Source of the DNA: an uncultured Bacteroidales bacterium
GTDB taxonomy: Bacteria; Bacteroidota; Bacteroidia; Bacteroidales; Paludibacteraceae
Direction of reading: 5' to 3'
DNA length: 64,000 bases
Assembly (NCBI GenBank): GCA_947164985.1
Contig: CAMUYI010000003.1
Span: 105,378-169,377 of the forward strand
Numbering within the stretch: the stretch's first letter is position 1; each line of letters starts with the position of its first letter. This document shows, piece after piece, positions 55,117-62,963 of the stretch. The translations under genes were made by a program, and so were the position numbers. The notes below the pieces were generated by a model. It ran no database searches. It was given only the letters and a program-made list of their open reading frames with translations, and had not been told where the DNA came from.

Positions 55117-55406
55117 AAAGTGTAATGATAGTTTTTAATCAGGCAAACACCGGTCGTGTGGAATATATGCTTGATATCCTGAATATCAAAGGCTTCACGT
55201 TCTTTGAACAAGTGCAAGGTCGTGGTACCAACGGCGGCGAACCCCGCCGTGGTACGCACGCTTGGCCCGAGATGAACTCCTGCGTCATCACTGTCGTCGA
55301 AGACGAACAGGTGCCCGCTTTACTCGAGTCTGTTAAGAAACTTGACCTCCGTAACGAAGAAGTCGGTGTGCGTGCTTTCGTCTGGAACATTGAAGCAACG
55401 GTTTAA
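55113..55406 (+). CDS. Small PII-like protein coupled to the efflux pump
   Basis: Protein of 97 aa from ATG at 55113, overlapping the RND stop by 4 bp; ribosome site aaaggaga precedes it. The pattern MKSVMIVFNQANTGRVEYMLDILNIKGFT, then SCVITVVEDEQVPALLESVKKL and a final GVRAFVWNIEATV is of the ferredoxin-like PII/DUF3240 type. Such proteins accompany some heavy-metal RND pumps; a sensory role for this pump is inferred. The last codons form the first unit of a 43-bp tandem duplication. Confidence 0.72.
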   Translation: MKSVMIVFNQANTGRVEYMLDILNIKGFTFFEQVQGRGTNGGEPRRGTHAWPEMNSCVITVVEDEQVPALLESVKKLDLRNEEVGVRAFVWNIEATV

Positions 55407-55488
55407 TAATCGTGCCCTCTGGGCTAAGAACATTGAAGCAACGGTTTAATAATCGTGCCCTCTGGGCTAAGAACATTGAAGCAACGGT
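55386..55488 (+). repeat. 43-bp tandem duplication, 2.4 copies
   Basis: Unit starts at 55386, 55429 and 55472 (17 bp of a third copy). It copies the end and stop of the PII-like gene and stops directly at the ATG of the ABC gene (55489). Confidence 0.95.
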
Positions 55489-56169
55489 ATGATCGCTATC
55501 GAACATATCAACAAATCCTTCGGCGCACAACAGGTGCTCAAGGATATCAACCTCGAGATCCCTGCCGGACAGGTCTTAGGCCTCTTGGGTCCTAACGGCG
55601 CCGGCAAATCGACCTTGATGAAGATCCTTATCGGCCTATGGAAAGCCGATAGCGGCTCGGTCTCTGTACCCGCTCGCATAGGCTATCTTCCGGAGAACAA
55701 CCCGCTCTATGAAGAGATGTATGTCGCCGAGTACCTGCAGTTCATGGCTAAAATGACTCAATGTCCAAATAAATGGTACATGGTAAATGACCAAATGGTA
55801 AATGATCTCATCGACCGTGTCGGCCTGACCCCTGAGCGTCATAAACACATCCGTGAACTCAGCAAAGGCTATCGTCAGCGTGTCGGTCTTGCGCAAGCCC
55901 TGCTTGGCGACCCCGAGTTGCTCATCCTCGATGAACCTACCACAGGTCTCGATCCGAACCAACTCGTCGAGATCCGTGCCCTCATCCGTTCGCTCGGTAA
56001 GGAACGTACGGTCATCCTCTCGACCCATATTATGCAAGAAGTACGCGAGATGTGTGACCGTGTCGTCATCCTCGATCACGGCCAAATCCGCGCCGATAAA
56101 CCGATACATGAAATAAATGACTTGGAAGATTTATTTCATCAATCAACTCAATCGTCAATCAATCGTTAA
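55489..56169 (+). CDS. ABC transporter ATP-binding protein with inserted tandem array
   Basis: ATPase of 226 aa, similar in kind to GldA/CcmA-type proteins. Walker [10 protein letters not shown] (about 35-43), signature [10 protein letters not shown], and Walker [13 protein letters not shown]. Between the Q-loop region and signature lies [15 protein letters not shown], coded by an aaatggt array (55750-55806), a position where relatives are shorter. The C-terminal tail ([10 protein letters not shown]) is coded by the aatcgtc array. No permease follows; the partner must lie elsewhere. Confidence 0.9.
   Translation: MIAIEHINKSFGAQQVLKDINLEIPAGQVLGLLGPNGAGKSTLMKILIGLWKADSGSVSVPARIGYLPENNPLYEEMYVAEYLQFMAKMTQCPNKWYMVNDQMVNDLIDRVGLTPERHKHIRELSKGYRQRVGLAQALLGDPELLILDEPTTGLDPNQLVEIRALIRSLGKERTVILSTHIMQEVREMCDRVVILDHGQIRADKPIHEINDLEDLFHQSTQSSINR
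55750..55806. repeat. aaatggt/aaatgac array inside the ABC gene
   Basis: Words aaatggt, acatggt, aaatgac, caaatggt and aaatgat in frame. Confidence 0.85.
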
Positions 56170-56195
56170 ATCGTCAATCGTCCAATCGTCAATCA
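56140..56195. repeat. caatcgt array between the ABC gene and ruvB
   Basis: About six words (caatcaact, caatcgt, caatcaatcgt, taaatcgt, caatcgt, ccaatcgt). Nearly the same as the array at 17497-17561, 38 kb away. Confidence 0.85.
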
Positions 56196-56199
56196 TATT

Positions 56200-57213
56200 A
56201 TGGAATTTGATATTAGACAACAGATGACCGAGAAGGAACAGGACAACGCCCTTCGCCCTTTGTGCTTTGCCGACTTTGCCGGACAGAGTAAGGTGACCTC
56301 TAACCTCAAGATCTTCGTGGAGGCCGCCAAACAGCGCGGGGAGAGTCTCGACCATGTGCTTCTCTTCGGCCCTCCGGGACTCGGTAAAACGACCCTCAGT
56401 AACATCATCGCCAACGAACTTGGTGTAGGTTTCAAGGTCACTTCCGGACCGGTCCTCGATAAACCCGGTGACCTGGCCGGTCTGCTCACTTCGCTCGAAC
56501 CCAACGATGTCCTTTTCATCGATGAGATTCATCGTCTCTCGCCTGTCGTGGAGGAGTACCTCTACTCGGCCATGGAGGACTATCGTATTGATATCATGAT
56601 CGATAAGGGTCCTTCGGCGCGAACGATCCAGATTGACCTCAACCACTTCACCCTCATTGGCGCCACGACCCGTTCTGGCTTGCTGACCTCGCCGCTCCGT
56701 GCACGTTTTGGTATCAACTGCCATCTCGAGTATTACGATGCCGACATCCTCGCCGGTATCGTCAAGCGTTCGGCGCGTCTGCTGAAAGTGGAGATCAACG
56801 AAGAGGCGGCAGGTGAGATAGCCCGTCGTTCGCGTGGTACGCCCCGTATCGCGAATGCCCTTCTGCGCCGCGTACGTGACTTCGCGCAGGTCAAAGGTAA
56901 CGGTGCCATCGACCTCGAGATCGCCCAGTACGCTCTTGAAGCCCTCAATATTGATACCTTCGGTCTAGATCAGATCGACAACAAACTGCTGCTTACCATC
57001 ATCGATAAGTTCCGCGGCGGACCGGTCGGTCTCAATACGATCGCAACGGCCATGGGTGAAGACGCCGGTACGATCGAGGATGTCTATGAACCCTACCTCA
57101 TCAAAGAAGGCTTCATCAAACGCACCCCCCGTGGCCGCGAAGCCACTCTCCTCGCCTACCAGCACCTCGGCAAAACCCCTCTCTCCCCCGATGGCCAACA
57201 ATCCATCTTCTAA
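56200..57213 (+). CDS. ruvB: Holliday junction branch migration helicase RuvB
   Basis: AAA+ motor of 337 aa that with RuvA moves Holliday junctions. Walker [10 protein letters not shown] (57-65), Walker B DEIHRLSP, sensor IGATTRSG, and the winged C-terminal domain ([47 protein letters not shown]). Full length. Strong terminator follows. Confidence 0.98.
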   Translation: MEFDIRQQMTEKEQDNALRPLCFADFAGQSKVTSNLKIFVEAAKQRGESLDHVLLFGPPGLGKTTLSNIIANELGVGFKVTSGPVLDKPGDLAGLLTSLEPNDVLFIDEIHRLSPVVEEYLYSAMEDYRIDIMIDKGPSARTIQIDLNHFTLIGATTRSGLLTSPLRARFGINCHLEYYDADILAGIVKRSARLLKVEINEEAAGEIARRSRGTPRIANALLRRVRDFAQVKGNGAIDLEIAQYALEALNIDTFGLDQIDNKLLLTIIDKFRGGPVGLNTIATAMGEDAGTIEDVYEPYLIKEGFIKRTPRGREATLLAYQHLGKTPLSPDGQQSIF

Positions 57214-57239
57214 AAAAGCGCCCCCTCGGCGCTTTTTTT
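57213..57239 (+). terminator. Terminator of ruvB
   Basis: Stem AAAAGCGCC/GGCGCTTTT with a short loop and T7 run, starting in the stop codon. Confidence 0.95.
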
Positions 57240-57520
57240 CTTATGCTTTCCTTTTTTCATTGGCTCGGGCATATGGCGGTTTAGCCCTCGCCGTCCGCTC
57301 TCCACAAGCGGACAAGTTCGCCCTCTCGCGTCCGACATACCCGCGTCTTACGCAGAGCCTATATCCCTCTCGCCGTAAGGCCGCGGAAGATGTCGCCCCG
57401 CCCGCGAGGTGCTCAATGCGGTCCCACCTTCGTTCGTTTCCTGAAATTTTATTCTGGACAGAAAAGCTTCGTTCATTTTTGCCGGATAATATCCGGCGTT
57501 TGCATTTTTATGCACATTTA
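57240..57520. other. GC-rich gap without a gene
   Basis: Nothing certain is coded. Two hairpins are seen: GTCCGC/GCGGAC (57293-57313) and GCCGGAT/ATCCGGC (about 57480-57497). The frame running through this stretch in several registers looks like a chance ORF. Confidence 0.6.
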
Positions 57521-57552
57521 TTTGCATATATCAAAAATTCTTCGTACCTTTG
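57521..57552 (+). promoter_or_regulatory. Promoter A (TTTGCATAT-20-TACCTTTG) with palindrome
   Basis: TTTG 57521-57524, TACCTTTG 57545-57552. ACCTTTGCacccGCAAAGGT is a perfect palindrome at 57546-57565, as at tyrS and promoter B. Confidence 0.85.
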
Positions 57553-57779
57553 CACCCGCAAAGGTTTTTTGTCGTCGCTTGCCGACGTAAAAGAGCAAGG
57601 ACATATTGAAACAACAAAGCATTTGCTTTATTAAGGATATATTCAATCTTCGACAAATTGTAATGGTTTTCCTGAATATAGCGAATGTTCACACTATTGG
57701 TGTGGACTTTCTGCATATATTGGAAACCATGGGAGTCGAAGCCCGAATATACCAACATAACAGAAGTTCACACTTTTTT
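57553..57779 (+). ncRNA. Leader-RNA family member A with possible attenuator
   Basis: Leader of about 225 nt between promoter A and the exonuclease start. Hairpin CGTCG-cttgc-CGACG at the 5' end (about 57572-57587). GTTCACAC (57687-57694) can pair with GTGTGGAC (57700-57707), or that segment can pair with AAGTTCACAC (57764-57773) ahead of six T (57774-57779), five bases before the start codon. A/C and A/B share clear blocks of sequence. Confidence 0.6.
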
Positions 57780-57783
57780 ATAT

Positions 57784-58647
57784 ATGCTATCAAATAGTTT
57801 CATAGCAGTTGATTTTGAAACAGTCACATTCAGTAAAATGGCATGCCAAATAGGCGTCACGATTGTGGAAAACGGTGTCATCAAAGGCACCGTGGTAGAC
57901 TACATCCAGCCTCCTGATAATAGATATGAAATGGGCTGCATAAAAGTTCACCACATTAACCCGGAACAGACCATTAACGCTCCAACTTTCGATGTTGTTT
58001 GGCAGAACTATAAAGAACTATTTGAAAACTATCCTGTGGTAGCCCACAATGCACCATTTGATGAATCGGTATTACGTATTAATTTAGATTATTATGGCAT
58101 TCCGCACAATCATATTCCCCAATTCATATGCACGTATCAGCTATATTCGCTTTCGTTGGATAAACTGTGTTGGGTGTTTGATTTGCATGACGACCAACAT
58201 CACGATGCCGGTTTTGACTCGTTGCGTTGTGCGCAATTCTTTATGTTCTATCTTGATGGAATAAAACCGGACTTATCGCGTTTAGCTAGTTATATACCCG
58301 AAGAAGAACGGCATACTAAAATCACTCAACATAAACAACTTTCAGGGGACATACTACGTAAAGATTTATCAAATGCCGATCCCAACAATCCATTCTATAA
58401 CAAGAAAGTTGTTATCACAGGTGTCTTTGATATTGATCGCAATGAGTTAGCTCATAAACTCAAATCCTTCGGCGCAGACTTAGATACATGCATTTCTAAA
58501 CGAACCAATTTTGTATTTGTAGGTCGCGATGCAGGTCCTGCCAAATTGGCTAAGTTACAATCTCTTATAGCAGAAGGCTTTCCGATTCGTCAGTTAAACC
58601 AAGACGATGTAACACATATACTTAACGGAAACTTTAGTACAATCTAA
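57784..58647 (+). CDS. DnaQ-like 3'-5' exonuclease with C-terminal BRCT domain
   Basis: Protein of 287 aa from ATG at 57784. DEDDh motifs: FIAVDFETVTFS (first D and E), VVAHNAPFDESVL (second D), HDAGFDSLRCAQ (H and last D). A BRCT domain is at about 205-287 (NPFYNKKVVITGVFDIDRNELAHKLKSFGADLDTCISKRT). DEDDh-BRCT proteins occur in Bacteroidetes and can act in DNA repair or as stand-alone proofreaders. Three bp before the next BRCT gene. Confidence 0.9.
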   Translation: MLSNSFIAVDFETVTFSKMACQIGVTIVENGVIKGTVVDYIQPPDNRYEMGCIKVHHINPEQTINAPTFDVVWQNYKELFENYPVVAHNAPFDESVLRINLDYYGIPHNHIPQFICTYQLYSLSLDKLCWVFDLHDDQHHDAGFDSLRCAQFFMFYLDGIKPDLSRLASYIPEEERHTKITQHKQLSGDILRKDLSNADPNNPFYNKKVVITGVFDIDRNELAHKLKSFGADLDTCISKRTNFVFVGRDAGPAKLAKLQSLIAEGFPIRQLNQDDVTHILNGNFSTI

Positions 58648-58650
58648 TAT

Positions 58651-59388
58651 ATGGAGACAACATTATTTTCGATAGAAAAGGATATCAAGAACAATCCTTT
58701 TTATGATAGACGTGTAGCTTATACTGGCAGTTTCTCAATAGAAAACCGAGCGCTATCCAAATTACTAAAAGCGTGGGGCGCAGATGTAAACAATACGATT
58801 TCCAAATCCACTCGTTTTGTGCTTGTAGGGCTAAATCCTAACCCGGAGAAGATCCAAAAATTAGACACTCTTCAGCATGATGGTTTCACTATTCGTCGCT
58901 TGTCGCAAGAAGATTTGGATTGTATCTTGCGAGGCGAGAATTGGGAAGAGTATGCCACTTCTAACGAAGTTATCAAGGATTTAGATTTCACTATTGAGCA
59001 TTTTAACCAACATCATTATACTTTTGATGATGGTGTTCAAAATAAGATAGCTGGTAAAGAATTGTATTTCTGTGAAGGTTTTCGAAAAGACAAATACGCG
59101 ATATCGCAAATTGCAGGAAACTTAGCTGCTTGGTGCAATCACATGCTGTCTCCACAAATCCAAATCTTTGTACTGAGCAACTCTACGATCGAAAAACTTC
59201 AACAAGGAGAGAAAGATGAGAACATTCTTATGATCCAGAACTACTACAATCGCAACAAATCAGATAAGTTCGAATTTAGTTTTATGACCGAAGATGACCT
59301 TCTCAACTTTGCTCAGCTCTGGATAAAGACCTACAATGATAAAGTTCTTCTTTCGTTATACGAAAGATATATGCAATCAAAATATTAA
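58651..59388 (+). CDS. BRCT-domain protein, partner of the exonuclease
   Basis: Protein of 245 aa. BRCT domain at about 15-95, similar to the upstream gene's (NPFYDRRVAYTGSFSIENRALSKLLKAWGADVNNTISKST). The rest (about 110-245) has a degenerate second BRCT-like segment (IAGKELYFCEGFRKDKYAISQIAGNLAAWC). No catalytic motif. Duplicated from the exonuclease's BRCT by inference. AT-rich. Possibly recruits the exonuclease to breaks or to other repair factors. Confidence 0.8.
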   Translation: METTLFSIEKDIKNNPFYDRRVAYTGSFSIENRALSKLLKAWGADVNNTISKSTRFVLVGLNPNPEKIQKLDTLQHDGFTIRRLSQEDLDCILRGENWEEYATSNEVIKDLDFTIEHFNQHHYTFDDGVQNKIAGKELYFCEGFRKDKYAISQIAGNLAAWCNHMLSPQIQIFVLSNSTIEKLQQGEKDENILMIQNYYNRNKSDKFEFSFMTEDDLLNFAQLWIKTYNDKVLLSLYERYMQSKY

Positions 59389-59408
59389 CCTTTAAATTTT
59401 TAATTATT

Positions 59409-59777
59409 ATGGATGTAGCAGCCATTATTATTACTATTGTAATTGCAGCTGTAGTACTTCTCATTTGTCGAGAATTAAACTGCTGGTATCTTAAAATTAA
59501 TGCTCGCAAGGAATTGCTTGAGCAGTTAGTGGAAAATCAGAAGGAAATAATCCGCTTACTCAAAGGAGAGAAAGAGGGAGAGGAAGTAACAGCCTCTGCA
59601 GAGGAAGTGGATTTAAAACCAGAGGTGGGAAAGAAAGTGAAAACGTTGGTTGAAAAGGGCGATCTTCCTATTGGTACGATCATTCGTATTGATCGAATCG
59701 AAGGAGACAATCTATTCTGTTCATATGAGATGAAAGAAGTGGGGCCATATACTGCCGAAGAAGTAACTGTTATATAA
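59409..59777 (+). CDS. Small membrane protein of unknown function
   Basis: Protein of 122 aa. N-terminal membrane helix (about 3-20, AAIIITIVIAAVVLLI), then a coiled coil (about 30-55), a charged linker, and a small beta module (about 80-122; VEKGDLPIGTIIRIDRIEGDNLFCSYEM). 21 bp after the BRCT gene, followed by a terminator, so part of that operon. Confidence 0.75.
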   Translation: MDVAAIIITIVIAAVVLLICRELNCWYLKINARKELLEQLVENQKEIIRLLKGEKEGEEVTASAEEVDLKPEVGKKVKTLVEKGDLPIGTIIRIDRIEGDNLFCSYEMKEVGPYTAEEVTVI

Positions 59778-59814
59778 TACAAATATTTCGTGTTATCACT
59801 ATTTTTTAGATTAG

Positions 59815-59841
59815 GGTGGGGCAGTTGCCTCACCTTTTTTT
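59815..59841 (+). terminator. Terminator GGTGGGGCA/TGCCTCACC
   Basis: Nine-bp stem with one G-U followed by seven T. Ends the exonuclease-BRCT operon. Confidence 0.9.
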
Positions 59842-60016
59842 GCCCCATTTTTGGACATTTTTGACTATAGAAAATAATAGTTGTCCAATTGTTGGAAATT
59901 GTTGACAGATAGATTTTTTTTGATCTATTTTCGGCCATTTTGGACAAATATTGGCTAAAAAATCAATTTTTTTGCATTTTTTTGTCAAAATGTTTCTGTA
60001 TATGGAAACTTTTTTG

Positions 60017-60024
60017 TACCTTTG
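60017..60024 (+). promoter_or_regulatory. Promoter of the HigBA module (TACCTTTG)
   Basis: TACCTTTG, with TTTC at the -33 place (59993-59996). 29 bp before the toxin start. Confidence 0.75.
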
Positions 60025-60052
60025 CAGCGATTTTTAAATCATATAATTATTT

Positions 60053-60397
60053 ATGGCGGAGCAAAAACCCAAATTTGAAGTGCTTTATTCCGAAGAAGCT
60101 GACGCGTTTCTTGGCAAGCAAACGGATAAAGTACGTGCGAAGATATTATACAATATTGCGAAGGCTTCCTATACAAACGACCCAAAGTTATTCAAGAAGT
60201 TGGAGAACACGGACATTTGGGAATTTCGGACTTTATTTGATAATATTCAATATCGTTTGCTGGCTTTCTGGGATAAACGCAACGGGCAAAACACATTGGT
60301 CATTGCTACGCATGGTTTTATAAAGAAATCACAAAAGACTCCGAAGGGAGAGATAGAGCATGCACAAAGCATAAAAGACATATATTTTAATCAGTAA
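60053..60397 (+). CDS. HigB/RelE-type toxin (Gp49-like)
   Basis: Protein of 114 aa of the RelE superfamily, Gp49/HigB type: KFEVLYSEEADAFLG, AKASYTNDPKLFKKLENTDIWEFRTLFDNIQYRLLAFWDK, THGFIKKSQKTPKGEIEHA. These proteins cleave mRNA at the ribosome. The toxin comes first, as usual in higBA, followed 18 bp later by its XRE antitoxin. Confidence 0.92.
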   Translation: MAEQKPKFEVLYSEEADAFLGKQTDKVRAKILYNIAKASYTNDPKLFKKLENTDIWEFRTLFDNIQYRLLAFWDKRNGQNTLVIATHGFIKKSQKTPKGEIEHAQSIKDIYFNQ

Positions 60398-60415
60398 TAA
60401 TTAGGAGGACGAGAT

Positions 60416-60721
60416 ATGAAATTTTACACACAAGATCAAATGGTTGACAAGCACGTCGGTGCAAAAGGTACGCCGGCACGTGTTGAGTACGATGAGCAAG
60501 TAGAGATGATGCTCGTAGGCGAAGCTATACGCAAGGCTCGTCAAGCTCGGTCCTTATCTCAAGCGCAACTGGGAGAAATGGTTGGTGTCCAAAAGGCACA
60601 GATCTCTCGTTTGGAAAACGGCAAAAATCTTACCCTTGCTACCATCGGAAGGTTATTCAAAGCGCTAAATCAGCAAGTCTCTTTGGATATCCCCTCTATC
60701 GGCCGTGTGGCATTATGGTAA
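60416..60721 (+). CDS. HigA-type antitoxin with XRE helix-turn-helix
   Basis: Protein of 101 aa. HTH_XRE at about 38-92 (RKARQARSLSQAQLGEMVGVQKAQISRLENGKN). It neutralises the toxin and represses the promoter at 60017. The N-terminal about 35 residues are the likely toxin-binding part. Preceded by aggagg-like AGGAGGAC, a good ribosome site. Confidence 0.92.
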   Translation: MKFYTQDQMVDKHVGAKGTPARVEYDEQVEMMLVGEAIRKARQARSLSQAQLGEMVGVQKAQISRLENGKNLTLATIGRLFKALNQQVSLDIPSIGRVALW

Positions 60722-60757
60722 AACATTCGTAAAGGCAAATCATTCTTCTCCTTAATT

Positions 60758-60791
60758 ATCCGAGACGCCTCCGCGCCTCGGATTTTTTTTC
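60758..60791 (+). terminator. Terminator after higA
   Basis: ATCCGAG/CTCGGAT stem (60758-60764, 60777-60783), and eight T follow. Confidence 0.88.
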
Positions 60792-60843
60792 TTGTCTTTT
60801 TTGTATCATTTTTGATCTTTTTTGACAAATATCCCCTCGAATA

Positions 60844-60875
60844 TTTGCATATTCCATTTTTTTGTTGTACTTTTG
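60844..60875 (+). promoter_or_regulatory. Promoter TTTG-20-TACTTTTG
   Basis: TTTG 60844-60847, TACTTTTG 60868-60875. Includes the TTTGCATAT upstream motif. Confidence 0.85.
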
Positions 60876-60901
60876 CGCCATAATTATAAATTTTTATCCT
60901 T

Positions 60902-61354
60902 ATGAAAAAGACATTTGTATTCTTAGCTGCCCTTTTCTCAGCAGTTATGCTTCTTGGTTTCACTTCTTGTGACGGAAACAAAGCGGATGATCCGTTGGTA
61001 GGTAAATGGTATTATGAGGAATACCCGGGGGCTCTGGAAGGTGTCTTCAATCCGCAACATACACTCGTCATTAAGAATGAAACGGATTTTACCTACAAAT
61101 TTATGGGCATGAATGGTAAGGAGGTGCACTATGGCTACGAAGAAGCAGGTGTGTATGCTATAGACGGAAATACCGTTACGCTTACTTTTAAGAAATACAC
61201 GGCTCAGTATGGATCGATTGATATGAGTGGAAACCCCTATCCTTATACCGAGAAGTTCACCTATACCATCAATGGTAACACCATGACTTTGAAATGGACT
61301 CAGGTATCAAGTTATCGTCCCAACGTCCTGCCCGAAACGCTGACTAAGAAATAG
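60902..61354 (+). CDS. Lipocalin-like lipoprotein
   Basis: Protein of 150 aa. Lipobox GFTSC (cysteine about 22). CDGNKADDPLVGKWYYEE is a clear relative of the lipoproteins at 27951-28834 (DGN, DPLVGTW). Beta-rich remainder ends in LTKK, like the relative's FTKK. Own promoter and terminator. Function unknown. Confidence 0.85.
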   Translation: MKKTFVFLAALFSAVMLLGFTSCDGNKADDPLVGKWYYEEYPGALEGVFNPQHTLVIKNETDFTYKFMGMNGKEVHYGYEEAGVYAIDGNTVTLTFKKYTAQYGSIDMSGNPYPYTEKFTYTINGNTMTLKWTQVSSYRPNVLPETLTKK

Positions 61355-61378
61355 ATATCCATCTCTTTCCTCGCATAC

Positions 61379-61415
61379 ATCCCCCTCTCTTGGAATGGAG
61401 TGGGGGATTTTTTTC
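61379..61415 (+). terminator. Terminator ATCCCCC/GGGGGAT
   Basis: Seven-bp stem (61379-61385, 61402-61408), followed by T7-rich tract. Confidence 0.9.
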
Positions 61416-61431
61416 TTTTTTTTATAAAATA

Positions 61432-61463
61432 TTTGCATATTCCATTTTTTATTACTACCTTTG
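61432..61463 (+). promoter_or_regulatory. Promoter B (TTTGCATAT-20-TACCTTTG) with palindrome
   Basis: TTTG 61432-61435, TACCTTTG 61456-61463, palindrome 61457-61476 identical to promoter A. Confidence 0.85.
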
Positions 61464-61716
61464 CACCCGCAAAGGTTTTGCAACATAAGCGCAAAGCGTT
61501 GCGCAATAACATATTAACAAGCATTACTATTATTTCGCGTTCAAGAAAAAGCCTGAGAAACTGATTTCTTAAAGTCGGGATAAAGCGTTCACTATTGTCT
61601 GTGAACTTATACTAATATGCTGTAATAATCCATGTAGGTGTGGGTTTCTAAGCATATTGGCGGGTTCGTTCTCAGGCTCCCGTGAACGCGAATAGAAAGT
61701 TCACACCTTTTCTTTT
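61464..61716 (+). ncRNA. Leader-RNA family member B
   Basis: About 250 nt with no ORF. Hairpin GCGCAA-agcg-TTGCGC at 5' side, GTTCAC/GTGAAC (61587-61592, 61601-61606), a long stem GGTGTGGGTTTCTA (61637-61650) with TAGAAAGTTCACACC (61693-61707) around a smaller hairpin, then a T-rich run (61708-61716). Same layout and shared blocks with members A, C and D. Confidence 0.6.
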
Positions 61717-61725
61717 GCCCGTTTC

Positions 61726-61758
61726 GATTGATAGTTATGCGCAAAGTAACTATCAATC
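61726..61758 (+). promoter_or_regulatory. Perfect 12-bp hairpin just before the acyltransferase start
   Basis: GATTGATAGTTA (61726-61737) and TAACTATCAATC (61747-61758), nine-base loop, then five bases to ATG at 61763. The ribosome landing area would be buried. Confidence 0.75.
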
Positions 61759-61762
61759 ATTT

Positions 61763-62770
61763 ATGACAAAAGAACGTATTTCATATGTTGACCTTGGCGC
61801 CGGTATTATGATACTATGGATGATTCTGGGTCATGCAATTATGGCTGCTGGATTTGTAGGTGAGCCTTTCCGCCCTAGTGGAATAACTGACTATGTACCC
61901 AATATCCTTTTTTTCTTTATGCCATGGTTCTTCTATAAATCAGGGCAGTTTTTTAGCAAAAGACTCTTTAGAGAAGAACTAAAGAAGGACTGGGATAAAT
62001 TGATAAGACAGTTTTTATTATGGAGTGCAATCGGCTATGTGTCATATCTTATTTCTTTGGTAGTATATGATAGTTTAACATTTCGCAGTATAGTTTATCT
62101 TCCTATTAGACATTTTATCTTCGGAGGTGTCATTGAGTTAAATCAACCATTGTGGTTTTTGTTTACATTATTTGGCGTTAGACAAATAGCAAATATCCTA
62201 CTACCATATGAAGATGACAAATTTTACTGGCTAAAATGTATTAGTATTATAATTGTAGCATTTTCTATTAGTTTTGGGTTATTTTGTCTCAATTGTAGAT
62301 TTATTCCGGAGTGGCTTGCTAATGGTTCTGCTGGGTTGGCATTTTTTTCATTGGGTTATTGTTTTCAAAAATATGAAACAAAATGGTGTTTATTGGTGCC
62401 TTGTGTTTTTGGATATGTGGCTTGTTGTATATGGGGTTTTCCTGATGTCGGGATGCGTTCTAATTCTTGCGAGAATGCTATTATATACTTACTTAATATA
62501 CCGGCAACTTTTGCCGGAATTATAACATTTAATTTTGCTTGTAGACTTGTTTCAAAATATCTTCACTATTTATCTGTACCATTAGAATATATTGGGAAAT
62601 ATGCGATGATTATATATGTGTCACATGGAATAATATATGGTTCTATGTCTTGGATATTAGATTCATTGAACTATAATATATCGTATACATGTGCCTTGTG
62701 GTTGATTATAGGCTCGTACATTGTGTTCCTACCTTTATTCTGCTACTTAAGTAAAAAGATTCATATATAA
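61763..62770 (+). CDS. Acyltransferase family 3 (fucose 4-O-acetylase-like) membrane protein
   Basis: Protein of 335 aa, about ten membrane helices. The start at 61763 (MTKERISYVDLGAGIMILWMILGHAIM) carries the conserved R and H of acyltransferase 3: RISYVD and LGHA. Middle parts VLPIRHFIFGGVIELNQPLWFLFTLF and a final SYIVFLPLFCYLSKK. Transfers acetyl groups to cell-surface glycans. Visibly more AT-rich than the housekeeping genes, so probably acquired. Preceded by leader B and a tight hairpin. Confidence 0.85.
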   Translation: MTKERISYVDLGAGIMILWMILGHAIMAAGFVGEPFRPSGITDYVPNILFFFMPWFFYKSGQFFSKRLFREELKKDWDKLIRQFLLWSAIGYVSYLISLVVYDSLTFRSIVYLPIRHFIFGGVIELNQPLWFLFTLFGVRQIANILLPYEDDKFYWLKCISIIIVAFSISFGLFCLNCRFIPEWLANGSAGLAFFSLGYCFQKYETKWCLLVPCVFGYVACCIWGFPDVGMRSNSCENAIIYLLNIPATFAGIITFNFACRLVSKYLHYLSVPLEYIGKYAMIIYVSHGIIYGSMSWILDSLNYNISYTCALWLIIGSYIVFLPLFCYLSKKIHI

Positions 62771-62801
62771 ACTTTTGTGTGAATCTGTGAATTTGTGAAA
62801 G

Positions 62802-62834
62802 CAGGTAGCCGAAAGGTTGCCTGTTTTCTTTCTT
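62802..62834 (+). terminator. Terminator with GAAA tetraloop
   Basis: CAGGTAGCC/GGTTGCCTG stem (two G-U pairs), gaaa loop, then T-rich tail. 31 nt after the acyltransferase. Confidence 0.88.
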
Positions 62835-62963
62835 CTTTTTCAGGCAAATATGATTTGCCGCTTTTCTAATCCTCATAGGATAGCGTAGCGTTCTTAGGTT
62901 ACCTAGGTCGCATAGTAAAAAACTATAAAAATACAATAATCTTACCTTTTCCATCTCCGAAAA

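Noticed and set aside
57056..57634. 192-aa open frame on plus over the end of ruvB and the gap
   Set aside because: It overlaps ruvB in another frame and then reads promoter A (LCTRKGF comes from the palindrome). Low-complexity and without motif.
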